Assembly: GCA_016190625.1 (NCBI GenBank)
Contig: JACPQF010000123.1
Coordinates: 1-35,770 of the forward strand
Length of the DNA stretch: 35,770 bases
Reading direction: 5' to 3'
From: Chloroflexota bacterium
GTDB lineage: Bacteria; Chloroflexota; Dehalococcoidia; JACPQF01
The notes beneath the pieces are model-generated. The model saw only the letters and a program-made list of their open reading frames with translations. It was not told the DNA's origin and searched no databases. A program made the position numbers and the translations under genes. Numbering within the stretch: position 1 is the first letter of the stretch; each line of letters starts with the position of its first letter. Below are positions 1 through 7,720 of the stretch, piece by piece.

Positions 1-387
1 CCGCTCTGCCTAGCTTGCTAGGACGGAGCCCTTCACCACCCTACCTACTTAGCCATAAAGCGTACGCTATCTCTCCTCACCTCTACAACCAATCCTGCCA
101 TTACCAGGCTCCTGGTCTACAAATAATTCAGCCCGGGACAAGCCAGGGGTCCAGTAGCCTCAGCCATGTCTAACCTCCGCATACTCACAGGCTTATCACC
201 TCTTCTGGCGAGTACTGAATGGAGAAGCTTTTCTTGGACTTGGCAGCAGGCTTGCGGCGCTGCCGCCCTCGTCCAGACTCCTGCTCGAGGTCCACCGTAG
301 CACCTCTCAAGATGGTCGTCTGGTGAGGAAACCTCCTACCAATTATATCACAGCACCGGAGGCCATGAGTGCATCCGAGTCCGGTTT
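1..387. other. Left-edge region without a firm gene
   Basis: No convincing long coding frame is seen in the first 387 bases. A short basic minus-strand frame at 185-295 is listed separately. The downstream flank of tadC (below 388) shows no strong hairpin followed by a T-run, so the end of the tad transcript cannot be placed here. Confidence 0.5.
185..295 (-). CDS. Possible small basic ORF or gene remnant, 36 aa
   Basis: A GTG-started frame of 36 residues lies 92 bases downstream of tadC. An AGAGGTG-like ribosome binding sequence sits just upstream of the GTG. A TATAAT-like box followed by AGGAGG is found about 40-60 bases further up, in the tadC-proximal flank. The product is very basic (GRGRQRRKPAAKSKK) and ends in a Ser-Pro-Glu-Glu-Val segment that resembles the beginning of a helix-turn-helix type region, as if a longer protein had been cut short. 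No family is recognised. It may be a small protein, a remnant, or chance. Confidence 0.25.
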   Translation of the reverse strand: MDLEQESGRGRQRRKPAAKSKKSFSIQYSPEEVISL

Positions 388-1308
388 TTAGCCGCCGCCC
401 ATCATGGCGAAGAGCTTGGGGACCATGGGGCCGAGGATGACGATGTAGATGGTGGGCAACATGAAGAGCGCCATGGGAATCAACATTTTAATCGGGGCCT
501 CGTGGGCCAGCTTCTCCGCCCTCTGCCGCCTTCTCATTCTTATCTGCTCCGACTGGATGCCGAGGATGCGGGAGATGCTGACGCCGAGCTGGTCGGCCTG
601 TATCACTGCGGCGATGAAGCTGGTCACGTCTTGCACGTCGCACCGGCCGGACATGCCTCGCAAGGCTTCTTTCCGCTGCTTCCCCATACGCACCTCGACG
701 ATCACCCGGTCGAACTCCTGCGTCAGGGCGTTGTTCCACTTGTCCGCCACCTTCTGCATGGCCGCGTCGAATCCCAAGCCTGCTTCCACGCTAATGGTCA
801 GTAGGTCGAGGCAGTCGGGCAGGGCCAGTTGAATCTCCTTGTGCCTGGCAGTGATCTTCGATTTGAGCCAGAAGTTTGGCAGGTAGAAGCCGGGGACAGC
901 GCAGGCCAAAGGGGCGAGAATCAGGAAAGAGGGCGGACCGCCTGACGCCAGCATGAGCAGGAAGACTACCACGGCGATTCCCACCGCGGCCAATCCCTTT
1001 GTTCCCAAGAAGTCGTTCACGTGGAGGTTGTTGGGGTTACCGGCCAGCATGAGGTCCCGCCGGAGCTGGTCGATGGTGCTCTGGGGCGTTCGTCTGGAGA
1101 TAAACCGGGACAATTTGGTGACCAGTGGCCTCACCACCCGCTCGTACAGCGGCTGCTGGAGCTCGATCTCCTCCAGCGTGCTGGGGCGAACGGCGTAGGT
1201 TGTCAGGCGTGTTTGGATGGCATCCGCCTTCTTCGGCATGGCCAGACCGCCGAAGAAAAGAAGTATGGCCACCATCACCAGCAGGGCGACGAGAGCAGGC
1301 AATAACAT
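388..1308 (-). CDS. tadC: Tad pilus inner-membrane assembly protein TadC
   Basis: TadC is a polytopic membrane platform protein that works with TadB and the TadA/CpaF ATPase to polymerise Flp pilin. The protein has an N-terminal membrane segment (about residues 2-20), a further hydrophobic pair near 100-135, and a type II secretion F domain (about 150-285) with the family pattern PDCLDLLTISVEAGLGFDAA and a late GVSISRIL stretch. A final membrane helix (MLIPMALFMLPTIYIVIL) and a short Gly-rich tail follow. The ATG at 1308 is preferred because GGGAGG lies 4 bases before it; an in-frame TTG at 1320 would add only four residues. It follows tadB after a gap of about 100 bases and is the last tad gene in the window. 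Length (306 aa) is normal for the family. Confidence 0.92.
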   Translation of the reverse strand: MLLPALVALLVMVAILLFFGGLAMPKKADAIQTRLTTYAVRPSTLEEIELQQPLYERVVRPLVTKLSRFISRRTPQSTIDQLRRDLMLAGNPNNLHVNDFLGTKGLAAVGIAVVVFLLMLASGGPPSFLILAPLACAVPGFYLPNFWLKSKITARHKEIQLALPDCLDLLTISVEAGLGFDAAMQKVADKWNNALTQEFDRVIVEVRMGKQRKEALRGMSGRCDVQDVTSFIAAVIQADQLGVSISRILGIQSEQIRMRRRQRAEKLAHEAPIKMLIPMALFMLPTIYIVILGPMVPKLFAMMGGG

Positions 1309-1340
1309 TGGGCCTCCCAATTACGAGCTTCCAGCCATCA

Positions 1341-1404
1341 GTCCTTCCAAGAAGGACCATCAGCTTAGGAAGCATGAGCCAAAGCTGACGGCTGACGGCT
1401 GACA
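1341..1404. repeat. Small hairpin plus 7-base tandem repeat between tadB and tadC
   Basis: The tadB-tadC gap holds a 6-bp stem, GTCCTT (1341-1346) with AAGGAC (1352-1357), and then three tandem copies of GCTGACG/GCTGACA at 1384-1404. Neither has a T-run typical of an intrinsic terminator. They may be repeat debris or a transcript-processing site. Confidence 0.5.
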
Positions 1405-1409
1405 GCTAC

Positions 1410-2357
1410 TCAAACCTTGATGCTCACTGTTTTCCTGATCACCATAAAGCCGATGGATATGAGCACCAGCCCGCCAATCGGCATACAAAGGTAGATGCCC
1501 CGGAACATCGGCAGCATGTATTCCCTGTTGATTAGAAAGAGCGCGAGGGCGAGAAGAACCGGCAGGGCGGCCACGATGTAGCCCGCGTATTGCTGCTGGG
1601 CGGTGAGCGTTTGCACCTCCCCCTTTATCCGCACCCGCTCCCGAATGGTGTGGCCGATGGTTTCGAGAATCTGCGAGAGGTTCCCCCCCACCTCGTGCTG
1701 GATGTTTATGGCCGTCACCATTAGATCTAGGTCCTCGCTGTCGATCCGCCGCACCAGATTGGCCAGCGCCTCCTCGGGAGAAAGACCAAAGCTGACCTCA
1801 CGCACCACCCGCCTGAACTCCTCACAAGTTGGCTCCGGCGCCTCCTTGGCCACCATGTCCATGGACTGGAGGAGGCTGTAGCCACTACGGAGGGAATTGG
1901 CGAAAAGGCTGATGGTATCGCCGAGTTGGTCGTTGAAGGCTTTCAGACGGGCTTTCTGCCGCCGGCGAACAAAAAGACGGGGGGCGAAGAAGCCGACGAT
2001 AAGCCCTACCACGCCGAAAAGAAGTCCACCACCAATGAAGCCCACGATGGCGCCAAACAGGCTGGTTAGGGCATTGACCACGAGGTACTCGGCGACGGTC
2101 AGCTTCAAATTGGCTCTCGCCAGCTCCCGGGAGATGTTTTGGGCAAAGGTTTGCCTGGCAATCGCCTTGTCCAGCTTGGCGCCGAGGACCGATTCCTTAT
2201 CGCCCTTGCCCGAGCGCGGCCCGCCCTCTCGACGGCCGGCAAACTGTCCGAGTCGCTCGCCGAACTCGTTGCCCGACGTGATCGACCGGTTCAAACCGAC
2301 GAAAAAGGCGACGACGCCGGCGACTATGGCAACACCCACGAACGCGGACAACAGCAT
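1410..2357 (-). CDS. tadB: Tad pilus inner-membrane assembly protein TadB
   Basis: TadB is the partner of TadC in the pilus assembly platform. Hydrophobic segments are at about residues 3-20, 92-126, 267-285 and 295-313. The type II secretion F domain spans about 141-265 and includes DTISLFANSLRSGYSLLQ and the conserved EVGGNLSQIL turn. The ATG at 2357 is chosen because a GAGGAG lies about 11 bases upstream and the protein then starts directly with a membrane helix. A longer frame reaching 2429 would translate part of the palindromic repeat at 2406-2433 and is judged non-coding. The gene follows cpaF and precedes tadC in the same operon. Length is 315 aa, usual for the family. Confidence 0.92.
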   Translation of the reverse strand: MLLSAFVGVAIVAGVVAFFVGLNRSITSGNEFGERLGQFAGRREGGPRSGKGDKESVLGAKLDKAIARQTFAQNISRELARANLKLTVAEYLVVNALTSLFGAIVGFIGGGLLFGVVGLIVGFFAPRLFVRRRQKARLKAFNDQLGDTISLFANSLRSGYSLLQSMDMVAKEAPEPTCEEFRRVVREVSFGLSPEEALANLVRRIDSEDLDLMVTAINIQHEVGGNLSQILETIGHTIRERVRIKGEVQTLTAQQQYAGYIVAALPVLLALALFLINREYMLPMFRGIYLCMPIGGLVLISIGFMVIRKTVSIKV

Positions 2358-2405
2358 AGTCGTTTTCACTCCTCTCGACCCGAGGCTCAGGCGGTACTGC
2401 ATACC

Positions 2406-2447
2406 GTAGGGGCGGACGGCCGTCCGCACCTACTGTTCGCCCCTACG
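2406..2447. repeat. GTAGGGGC...CTAC palindromic repeat, cpaF-tadB gap
   Basis: A palindrome centred on GGCC occupies 2406-2433, with one arm slightly degraded (CACCTAC instead of CCCCTAC). It is followed by an extra right arm TTCGCCCCTACG ending at 2447, so this looks like one copy plus part of another. It lies between the cpaF stop and the tadB start. The same family occurs at 7220, 14293, 15345, 18918, 23283, 26223 and 32658. Confidence 0.85.
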
Positions 2448-2459
2448 CCGTCTGCAAAC

Positions 2460-3866
2460 CTACCACGGCCTCATATCGACGCCAAAGACGCTGGGTGGCA
2501 AGAAGATGTTCGCCTCCTCCAGCCTGGTGGTGAACTTCGGCCGGATGCCGGTTGGGCGCAGCCGGCCCATTATCTTGCCGTCCTCCACCCCGGTTTGCTC
2601 AAAGACGAAGATGTCAGAGAGAACGATGACGTCTCCCTCCATGCCCTGCACCTCCGTGACATAGGAGATCTTGCGGGTGCCGTCGCGTAATCTCTCCTGA
2701 AAAACGATCAGTTGAATGGCCGAGCTAACCTGCTCGCGGATGGCCCTCAGGGGCAGCTCCATTCCGGCCATCAACACCATGGTCTCCAGCCGGGCGAGAG
2801 TATCCCTGGGACTGTTGGCGTGAGCGGTGGTGAGTGAGCCGTCGTGGCCCGTGTTCATGGCCTGGAGCATATCCAGCGCCTCGGCGCCCCGGCACTCGCC
2901 GACCACTATGCGATCTGGCCTCATTCGCAAACAGTTGATGACCAGATCGCGAATGCTGACGGCTCCCTTTCCCTCGATGTTGGCCTTGCGCGTCTCCAGC
3001 GTGATGACGTGCTCCTGCCTGAGCTGCAGCTCGGCAGCGTCCTCTACCGTGACGATCCGCTCGTCGGCGGGAATGAAGGACGACAGGACGTTGAGCAGCG
3101 TCGTCTTGCCACTGCCCGTGCCGCCGGCCACTACGACGTTGAGGCGGGCGATGACACAGGCCTTGAGGAACTCCGCCAGCTCGGGCGACATCGAGCCAAA
3201 GCCGATGAGGTCGTCCACGGTGAGCGGCGTTCGGGAGAATTTCCTGATGGTGATAACGGGCCCAACCAAGGACAAAGGGGGAATGATGGCGTTCACCCGT
3301 GAGCCATCTGGTAAGCGGGCGTCGACCATGGGAGAGCTTTCGTCACATCTTCTTCCCAGCGGAGAAATGATTCGGTCGATGATCCGGCGAACGTGGTCGT
3401 CATTCTCAAAGGCGACGTCCGCCCGCTCCAGCTTTCCCTTGCGCTCGATGTAGATCTTGTTGGGACCGTTCACCATGATTTCTGTAACCGTGTCGTCTGA
3501 AAGCAATGGCTCGAGCGGTCCGAAGCCTACGATGTCGGCTGCAACCTGCTCGAAGAGGCGCTGCCTCTCCGACCGGGTGAGGAGTATTCCCTCCTGCTCG
3601 AGGACGCCGTCGAACAGTTGCTGGATGCGCACTCTGATCAGTTCCAGGTTGGAGGTGTCGGCGTTAAGGTCCAGCTCGGCTATCAGCTTGTTCTGGACTC
3701 GTGTTTTGAGGTCCAACGAGAGGTCAGGGCTGCCGAGGGCGGCGTTGGCTCGCCGCCCTGAAGCCTCCTCTTTGGCCGGCTGCTGGGGTGTAGCGCCAGG
3801 AGCCGCAGTGGGGGCCGGGTTCCTGAAGGTGCTTGTTCCCCCTTCGATGCGCCTCAACAGTGACAT
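2460..3866 (-). CDS. cpaF: Tad pilus assembly ATPase TadA/CpaF
   Basis: This is the hexameric cytoplasmic ATPase that powers Flp pilus assembly. A flexible Pro/Ala-rich N-terminus (about 1-45) is followed by the CpaF N-terminal domain and the secretion ATPase core. Visible motifs are Walker A GGTGSGKT (248-255), an Asp-box around VEDAAEL (274-280), a Walker-B-like RIVVGECRGAE (319-329) and the His-box GHDGSLTTAHAN (340-351), all typical of the type II/IV secretion ATPase family. The ATG at 3866 has a GAGGGAG about 8 bases upstream. It starts 19 bases after the cpaE stop. Length, 468 aa, is standard. Confidence 0.96.
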   Translation of the reverse strand: MSLLRRIEGGTSTFRNPAPTAAPGATPQQPAKEEASGRRANAALGSPDLSLDLKTRVQNKLIAELDLNADTSNLELIRVRIQQLFDGVLEQEGILLTRSERQRLFEQVAADIVGFGPLEPLLSDDTVTEIMVNGPNKIYIERKGKLERADVAFENDDHVRRIIDRIISPLGRRCDESSPMVDARLPDGSRVNAIIPPLSLVGPVITIRKFSRTPLTVDDLIGFGSMSPELAEFLKACVIARLNVVVAGGTGSGKTTLLNVLSSFIPADERIVTVEDAAELQLRQEHVITLETRKANIEGKGAVSIRDLVINCLRMRPDRIVVGECRGAEALDMLQAMNTGHDGSLTTAHANSPRDTLARLETMVLMAGMELPLRAIREQVSSAIQLIVFQERLRDGTRKISYVTEVQGMEGDVIVLSDIFVFEQTGVEDGKIMGRLRPTGIRPKFTTRLEEANIFLPPSVFGVDMRPW

Positions 3867-3885
3867 TGGCTATCTCCCTCTTCGG

Positions 3886-5154
3886 TCATGGTCGTTTCCG
3901 GAATAGCCCCAGGCGGCCGCCGATCCCCTTGGCCTTCGGCTGCCCATCCTGATGGCCTGTTGCTTCTTCGGATTCGGCAATTATGCTGGCCAACGATAGG
4001 ACGTCTTTGGCCAGCGGGCTCTCTTTGCTGCTTATGATGAATGGGACCCCCCGATTGACGGCAAAAGTGGCCAGCTTCCAATCGTTCACTATGCCGCTCG
4101 TCACTTTGTGCTTCACGTTCGCCTCGATTTCGCCTATGTTGATGCCGCCATGGCTGTCGACCCGGTTGACCACCAGCGCGAGCTTGGATGGATGATAGCC
4201 TAGCACTTCGATCGTCTCCAACAGCAGTTTGATGTTTTTGAGCGCCGTCACTTCGGGCGTAGTCAACACCACGATCTTGTCCGCAACATCGAGAATGGAG
4301 AGCATGACGTCCTGAAACGAGTGCATGGTGTCGACCACGATATAGTCGAAGAGACTTCGCAGCTTGGCGAGTATCGTTCCTAGATGCTCGGCTGTCACCG
4401 TCTCTCCCATCTCCGGCCTGGGAGGCGCCAGAAGCACTTTGACCCCCGACGCATGGTCGACCATCACGTCCTGAATGAGGTCGACGTCGAGGTCGCCGCC
4501 GACGGCGGTCAAATCGGCAAGCGAGTTCTTCGAGATAAGGTTCAGCATGACGGCGACGTCGCCAAATATGAGGCTGCAATCCAGCAGCGCCACCCGCCTG
4601 CCGGTTTGCAGCTTCAAAGCGCAGGCGAGATTGACGGCTACGGTGGTCGTGCCGGCGCCGCCCTTGGGACTGAAGATGGCGATCACCTTGGCCCGCTCGA
4701 CGGGAACGGTGGCGGCAGAGGCAGCGCCGGTTGGCGTCGGGGCTGTGGGGGCGACGAGGGTGCGATAGCGATGCCCGTCTCGCTCGTGGACCATATGGAT
4801 GCTGCCAACCAGGTCGTCCGTGCTGAACGGCTTGATGAGGTAATCGCTGGCGCCCGCCACCATAGCCCGCCTCAGGTACTCCTGTTCACCCTGAACCGAC
4901 ATCATGATGACGGCGCTGGCGGGCGCCTCCGCCCGCAGCCTCTCGGCAGCGCGGATCCCATCGACGCCGGGCATGTTGATATCCAAGAGCACGACGTGGG
5001 GCGTAAGCTCCTTTGCCTTCTCGATCCCCTCGAGGCCTCCCGCTGCCGTATCGACGACCTCGATGTCTTCCTCGAAGTAGAGCATCTTCCTGAGATTCTC
5101 CCTGGTGTCGAGGTTATCGTCGACAATTAAAACGCGAATCGTCTCGCCGGACAC
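3886..5154 (-). CDS. cpaE: CpaE/TadZ-type pilus localisation protein: receiver domain plus ParA/MinD-like ATPase
   Basis: CpaE/TadZ proteins position the Tad machine. Residues 1-125 form a receiver domain in which the acidic pocket and phospho-acceptor look intact (DD at 12-13, D58 in LLDINMPG, S86 and K108). After a Pro/Ala/Thr-rich linker (about 135-153) comes a ParA/MinD-like ATPase with the deviant Walker A KGGAGTT (164-170) and the LLDCSLIFGDVAVMLNL stretch. Many CpaE homologues have a degenerate receiver, so an apparently phosphorylatable one is worth noting. The start codon is GTG at 5154 with AGGAG about 10 bases upstream. It lies between cpaB and cpaF with very short gaps. Confidence 0.93.
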   Translation of the reverse strand: MSGETIRVLIVDDNLDTRENLRKMLYFEEDIEVVDTAAGGLEGIEKAKELTPHVVLLDINMPGVDGIRAAERLRAEAPASAVIMMSVQGEQEYLRRAMVAGASDYLIKPFSTDDLVGSIHMVHERDGHRYRTLVAPTAPTPTGAASAATVPVERAKVIAIFSPKGGAGTTTVAVNLACALKLQTGRRVALLDCSLIFGDVAVMLNLISKNSLADLTAVGGDLDVDLIQDVMVDHASGVKVLLAPPRPEMGETVTAEHLGTILAKLRSLFDYIVVDTMHSFQDVMLSILDVADKIVVLTTPEVTALKNIKLLLETIEVLGYHPSKLALVVNRVDSHGGINIGEIEANVKHKVTSGIVNDWKLATFAVNRGVPFIISSKESPLAKDVLSLASIIAESEEATGHQDGQPKAKGIGGRLGLFRKRP

Positions 5155-5167
5155 CGTCTCATCACTC

Positions 5168-5899
5168 CTACTTGCTGGGCGGCCGCTGCAGCCGGTATTT
5201 CTCCACTAGATAATCGATAGTCACCGGATCGGTCGCCGCCTTGGCGTCGTCCCCGGCCGCCCGCAGCACCATGTCGACGTTCAAGGTCTCGAGGTACTTC
5301 AGGACGAGGGCATCTTGCTCGCTCACCTCGAAGAGGAACAGGGTGCCCGCGCCCTGCCCTGCCTTGGCTCCGGCGCCTACCGAGCCGATGGCAAATATCT
5401 TCAGCGCCTGCATCGTAGTCGCAACCTGGTTGCTGTTGGTCCCCGGCGCTATAACGACGAGGTCGACGACGTCGCCAGCGTGAATGGCGCCCGAGGATAT
5501 AATGCCTCCCGCTCCGCCGAGGTTGACGGCCACTAGCACTTTGCCTTTTTCCAGGGCGTAGGCGACCCCGCTGCCGCCTTTGGTATCGGCGACTTGCGAC
5601 CCCAGAACGGGCTGTCCGGCAAACAGCGGCATCACGCTAAACTTGTTGGCTCCCGCGTCGATGGCCGTGAGGGCGCCGGGTGGAATGTTTTCCTGCGGCC
5701 ACTGTTGAACACGGAGCATTCCCGCGTTCACTAGGGTGCGCTCCGGAATGTTCACGGCGGCCACGAGAACGGGGCGTTTGGGCACATCGTCAGGTCGACT
5801 GCTCGCTCGGGCCAGCAACAGGAAAGCCATGCCACCGGCTATCAAGGCCACCACTGCCCCCAGAATCATAAGTACGCAGCCACCTCGCTTGCGGCCCAT
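5168..5899 (-). CDS. cpaB: Flp pilus assembly protein CpaB/RcpC (SAF domain)
   Basis: CpaB/RcpC is a membrane-anchored envelope protein of Tad systems. A short basic N-terminus precedes one membrane helix (about residues 9-31). The SAF domain (about 43-105) contains the family pattern VLVAAVNIPERTLVNAGML followed by the PPGALTAID turn. A RcpC/CpaB-type C-terminal domain follows (about 115-215). The ATG at 5899 is preceded by AGGAGG at good spacing. The stop lies 13 bases before the cpaE start. In diderm bacteria the partner is the RcpA/CpaC secretin, which is not present in this window. Confidence 0.92.
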   Translation of the reverse strand: MGRKRGGCVLMILGAVVALIAGGMAFLLLARASSRPDDVPKRPVLVAAVNIPERTLVNAGMLRVQQWPQENIPPGALTAIDAGANKFSVMPLFAGQPVLGSQVADTKGGSGVAYALEKGKVLVAVNLGGAGGIISSGAIHAGDVVDLVVIAPGTNSNQVATTMQALKIFAIGSVGAGAKAGQGAGTLFLFEVSEQDALVLKYLETLNVDMVLRAAGDDAKAATDPVTIDYLVEKYRLQRPPSK

Positions 5900-5937
5900 T
5901 AAGCGCTCCTCCTATCAATCATTCTACCCGAGCCTCC

Positions 5938-7263
5938 CTACTTCATCAGGTACTCGCCGGCCAGGCCCTGATTTGGACAGTACTGCGTCCAGCGGATCGT
6001 GAGATTGGACCCCGAGATGTCCACCGTCTGTCCCACAACGGCCCCCAGCAAAGTCGACGTTCCGTTGGTCGAGCCAGACAGGCTCACCCGCCCGTTGGGA
6101 GCGTAGAGCAGACCCTCCCAGAGATTATTATTGCCGGTAAGCTCTATTACGTTCCCCGAGTCGGAGCAGACATTGCCGGATTGCTTGTCTGTGTAGAGAA
6201 CTATGCCGCCGAGAGAGCAGGCATTCTGGGGCGGCTGAAAAAGCTTCAACTGATTGTCGCCGCCCTTGATAGATATGACGCCGCGCGAGACGATGGTTAC
6301 GGTGCCGGAAACGCCACCGTTGAAGCTAACGTTACCCGTCACATAGTAAAGACCGGTTCTCAACGTCCGCGAGACGTTGTCGAAGTACGTCTGGTTGTTG
6401 CTGTCCCTCGTCGTCTTGGCTAGGTCGCCCGAGACATAGTAATACTGCGAGCCAGCCGCTACCGCCGCCAGTCCGCCGGGCTGGAAGTCCTGCATTCTGA
6501 ATCGGAACGGGCTCGGCTCTACGACACCCTCGACCGGATAGGGCACCGAGCCGGCGTAGTTGACGTTGGGACCTTGAACGCCGCCTACAGACTCCACGTT
6601 GCCCGCGATGGTCGTCCCGCCACCACCACCGCCGATTTGGATGTTGCCGTTGGAGTGCAGCCCGCCTTCGATGGTCGAGCTGCTGGCGTTCCAGCCGATG
6701 CTGCCACTAGAGCAGTTCGTCGTGCTGCCGGCCCAGATGGCCCAGTTGCCGGGGCCGATGGGATCCGGAAATCTGGCCGTGGCCAAAGCCGAGGCCCGCG
6801 TGCGCTTGATCCCGATTATCCCCATGAAAAATGTGTTAAAGGTCGTCTGCCCTTCTACTTTCACGCCCTTGGCCAGTTGGGGAATGCTTCCGCTGCCGAC
6901 CGCCGAGAGATCGGCCTCGTTGGGAGCGATGTAAGTGCCTACCACGGTTATCCCACCTCGTGGGCTGTTTCGATTGGCGTACTCTTGCATCCTGGCCAGC
7001 ACGCCAGCATCCGTGGCGCCGCCGCTGGCTACCTCGCGCGCCGCGCCGAGGGCCGCGGCATCCACTGCCGTCTGCACCAATCTCCTCTGAGCGTACACGT
7101 AGCCCGCGTCGAGAACGAGGGCCAACATGGCCACCATGGCGATCATCGCCACGGAAATGATGACGATGGACTGCCCCTCTTCACGTTTTGCGAAGCCTCG
7201 CGTCCTGATGGCATCTACCGTAGGGGCGGACGGCCGTCCGCCCCTACGGAGTTTGTTGCCCAT
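5938..7263 (-). CDS. TadG-like pilus-associated protein with a palindromic repeat translated in its N-terminus
   Basis: The protein has a short cytoplasmic N-terminus, a TadE/TadG-type motif (EEGQSIVIISVAMIAMVAML, about residues 29-48) and the conserved LDAGYVYAQRRLVQTAVDAAALGAA segment of the Flp-pilus TadG-like N-terminal family. A long extracytoplasmic part rich in Gly, Ser, Asn and Thr (about 165-441) has short beta-strand-like repeats. It is probably anchored by the single N-terminal helix. The ATG at 7263 has GGAG 7 bases upstream, 4 bases after the tadE stop. The palindrome at 7220-7247 is read as residues 6-15, and no later ATG or GTG precedes the membrane helix, so the repeat appears to be genuinely translated. 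Confidence 0.88.
   Translation of the reverse strand: MGNKLRRGGRPSAPTVDAIRTRGFAKREEGQSIVIISVAMIAMVAMLALVLDAGYVYAQRRLVQTAVDAAALGAAREVASGGATDAGVLARMQEYANRNSPRGGITVVGTYIAPNEADLSAVGSGSIPQLAKGVKVEGQTTFNTFFMGIIGIKRTRASALATARFPDPIGPGNWAIWAGSTTNCSSGSIGWNASSSTIEGGLHSNGNIQIGGGGGGTTIAGNVESVGGVQGPNVNYAGSVPYPVEGVVEPSPFRFRMQDFQPGGLAAVAAGSQYYYVSGDLAKTTRDSNNQTYFDNVSRTLRTGLYYVTGNVSFNGGVSGTVTIVSRGVISIKGGDNQLKLFQPPQNACSLGGIVLYTDKQSGNVCSDSGNVIELTGNNNLWEGLLYAPNGRVSLSGSTNGTSTLLGAVVGQTVDISGSNLTIRWTQYCPNQGLAGEYLMK
7220..7247. repeat. Palindromic repeat inside the tadG-like coding sequence
   Basis: A perfect 28-base palindrome (left arm GTAGGGGCGGACGG, right arm its reverse complement). It is in frame within the first 16 codons of the tadG-like gene on the minus strand and encodes the peptide RRGGRPSAPT. 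Confidence 0.95.
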
Positions 7264-7267
7264 GTCT

Positions 7268-7720
7268 CTACTCCGTAATCATCGACGAAGAAGACCGCAT
7301 CACGATCAGGCCCTTTGGCACGATGCCGCTAATCGGCGAATAGGTGTACGCAGCGGTGGCGCTGATCACCAGTCCCCAGGTATTGCGTTTCTGCCAGTCG
7401 TCTTCCGGCAGCACGTGGACATCCAGGTTGCCGGCCTGAAGGCCAAAGCCCTTGCTTCGCCCGGCGGCGATGGCGGCGGCGTTGCTCCTGGGATTAGCCG
7501 CCGTATCCATAAAGTCCTGTTCTGTAAGGGGTTGGTGCGAGCGCGCCACGGCGTAGCGCACCGCCTCCCTCGACACATTCGACACTGTGTTGTATTGCCA
7601 AACTCCGATTCCGATATCGAACACGCCGATCATGGTCAACAATAAGAAGGGGACAACCAAGACGAACTCGATTAGGGATTGTCCCTTCTGCTCCGAAAAC
7701 GACTGCCGCTTCCCATTCAT
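7268..7720 (-). CDS. tadE: TadE-family minor pseudopilin
   Basis: TadE proteins are pseudopilins processed by the TadV prepilin peptidase and needed for Flp pilus assembly. The N-terminus carries the family signature QKGQSLIEFVLVVPFLLL (about residues 11-28), with Gly before the hydrophobic helix and Glu at the fifth position after it. The downstream VSREAVRYAVA segment is typical of TadE. The rest is a small extracytoplasmic domain. The ATG overlaps the TGA of the upstream lipoprotein gene (ATGA), suggesting translational coupling, since no strong ribosome binding site is seen. Length is 150 aa. Confidence 0.9.
   Translation of the reverse strand: MNGKRQSFSEQKGQSLIEFVLVVPFLLLTMIGVFDIGIGVWQYNTVSNVSREAVRYAVARSHQPLTEQDFMDTAANPRSNAAAIAAGRSKGFGLQAGNLDVHVLPEDDWQKRNTWGLVISATAAYTYSPISGIVPKGLIVMRSSSSMITE

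Noticed and set aside
2358-2429. N-terminal extension of tadB from 2429
   Set aside because: It would translate half of the palindromic repeat, and a better start with a GAGGAG site lies at 2357.
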